Part shown: positions 63,200-64,000 of the stretch, in pieces | How the letters are laid out: every line of letters starts with the position of its first letter | Numbering within the stretch: the stretch's first letter is position 1 | Assembly: GCA_022494885.1 (NCBI GenBank) | Contig: JAGVSM010002363.1 | Location: forward strand, 38,811-102,810 | From: Micrasema longulum | Taxonomy: Eukaryota > Arthropoda > Insecta > Trichoptera > Brachycentridae | DNA: 64,000 bases | Direction: 5' to 3' | Translations under genes and position numbers: made by a program | The notes under the pieces: generated by a model | Told to the model about the DNA's origin: nothing | Databases searched by the model: none | What the model saw: only the letters and a program-made list of their open reading frames with translations

Positions 63200-64000
63200 C
63201 CAAGTAAAAGCCTGAACCCTAATTACAATGGCAAGTAAACATTTTCTATCAAGTGAATTATCTCTGTGAATAATATCATCTCCCTATTATTTTTCATGAT
63301 GGGAAACGTTAATGTTAATATATGTATTAAATTTATATAAAAAAAATATTTAGTAGTAATATCGCAACCCATTTTTTTTATTTAAATGAATTAACAAAAA
63401 AATTGACGTACGATTATACATATTTTTGTATAGGAAATCCGATTTTACATTGTTGGCAATTTATGTATAATTATGTTCGCTTTCTGTTGTATTTGGGCTC
63501 TGAACTAATACAACGGGGGACTTATATTAGGTTTTATTAAGGTTCCCTGTTTAATCACTTTAGGGCCCGATCGTATGTTTAGTTACCAGACAAAGCTTAA
63601 TCAAAGTTTGTTATATACGATAAAATTAACACTTTTTAAAGTAAATTTCGCAATTCAAACTAAATAAATTAAGTTTTGCTTATAAGCAACGCAGAATTTT
63701 CAGCAAACAGTTTTTTTTGTTTCGTTTTCGAAAAATCTGATATTACATGTAGTAAAATGAAAATGATTGCAAAAAATAATGAACTCATAAATGAGTTTAT
63801 ATTTGAAGCACTAACTTTGTGATTATTCACTATAATAACATAAATAAAACAACTTTGTTTTTAACCATCTTTATTATTTTTTTATTTATTTTATTTAATC
63901 ATAAAAGAGTATTCATAAATATACATAATATTATTGTTATAATTTACTCTGCACTTCTACATAATTCAGAGTTTTCCATTATTATCAAACCCTAATTCAC
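63200..64000. other. AT-rich end of window
   Basis: Contains an inverted-repeat end (taattacaatggcaagtaaa, about 63222) shared with 35.65 kb, a partial R13 unit (63296-63360) and an R9 5' end (ttgaagcactaactttgtga, about 63804). No coding frame. Confidence 0.5.

Overview
The window looks like gene-poor, strongly AT-rich nuclear DNA from an animal, most likely an insect. No continuous reading frame resembles a host gene. All longer frames that can be recognised are decayed C-terminal pieces of non-LTR retrotransposons (LINEs). The rest is tRNA-derived SINEs, foldback/MITE-like elements, a few simple repeats and AT-rich DNA with nothing recognisable. The insect assignment rests on the mixture of LINE tails, on an insect-type dispersed repeat near 25.9-26.3 kb ending in a GCGCGAGCGAAGCCGC box, and on the base composition. 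The order cannot be fixed by eye.

Layout. 0-10 kb: SINE pieces, a recent 282-bp tandem duplication, LINE tails, a foldback copy carrying a hammerhead-like RNA motif, two LINE C-termini and a 390-bp inverted-repeat element. 10-21 kb: a SINE next to an isolated GC/CpG-rich island and a perfect 21-bp palindrome, then SINEs (one with an 11-bp target-site duplication), a LINE C-terminus with a CCHC knuckle and a LINE with a readable reverse-transcriptase tail. 21-33 kb: SINEs, four LINE remnants and a head-to-head pair of foldback elements. 33-46 kb: CR1/L2-like and other LINE pseudogenes, minisatellites, a 60-bp palindrome, a tandemly duplicated repeat and a hAT-like MITE. 46-64 kb: more LINE and SINE remnants, a second type of hammerhead-bearing foldback, a tandem repeat cluster, and a three-layer nest in which one element sits inside another, which sits inside a LINE whose uninterrupted relative lies at 29 kb.

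The most interesting signal is a recurrent small RNA fold: a CUGANGA-like box, a short hairpin, a GAAA box, then a minimal CCGG stem and a GUC/GUA cleavage-type triplet. It occurs on both strands at about ten sites, mostly inside otherwise unrelated foldback repeats. This is the core plan of hammerhead ribozymes, which are known from Penelope-like elements and retrozymes. The repeats carrying it here are short and non-coding.

Family labels used below (S1-S3 SINEs; LINE-A to LINE-L; R4-R13 dispersed repeats; F1/F2 foldbacks; E1) are working names made for this window only. Boundaries of repeats are approximate, set by where two copies stop resembling each other.
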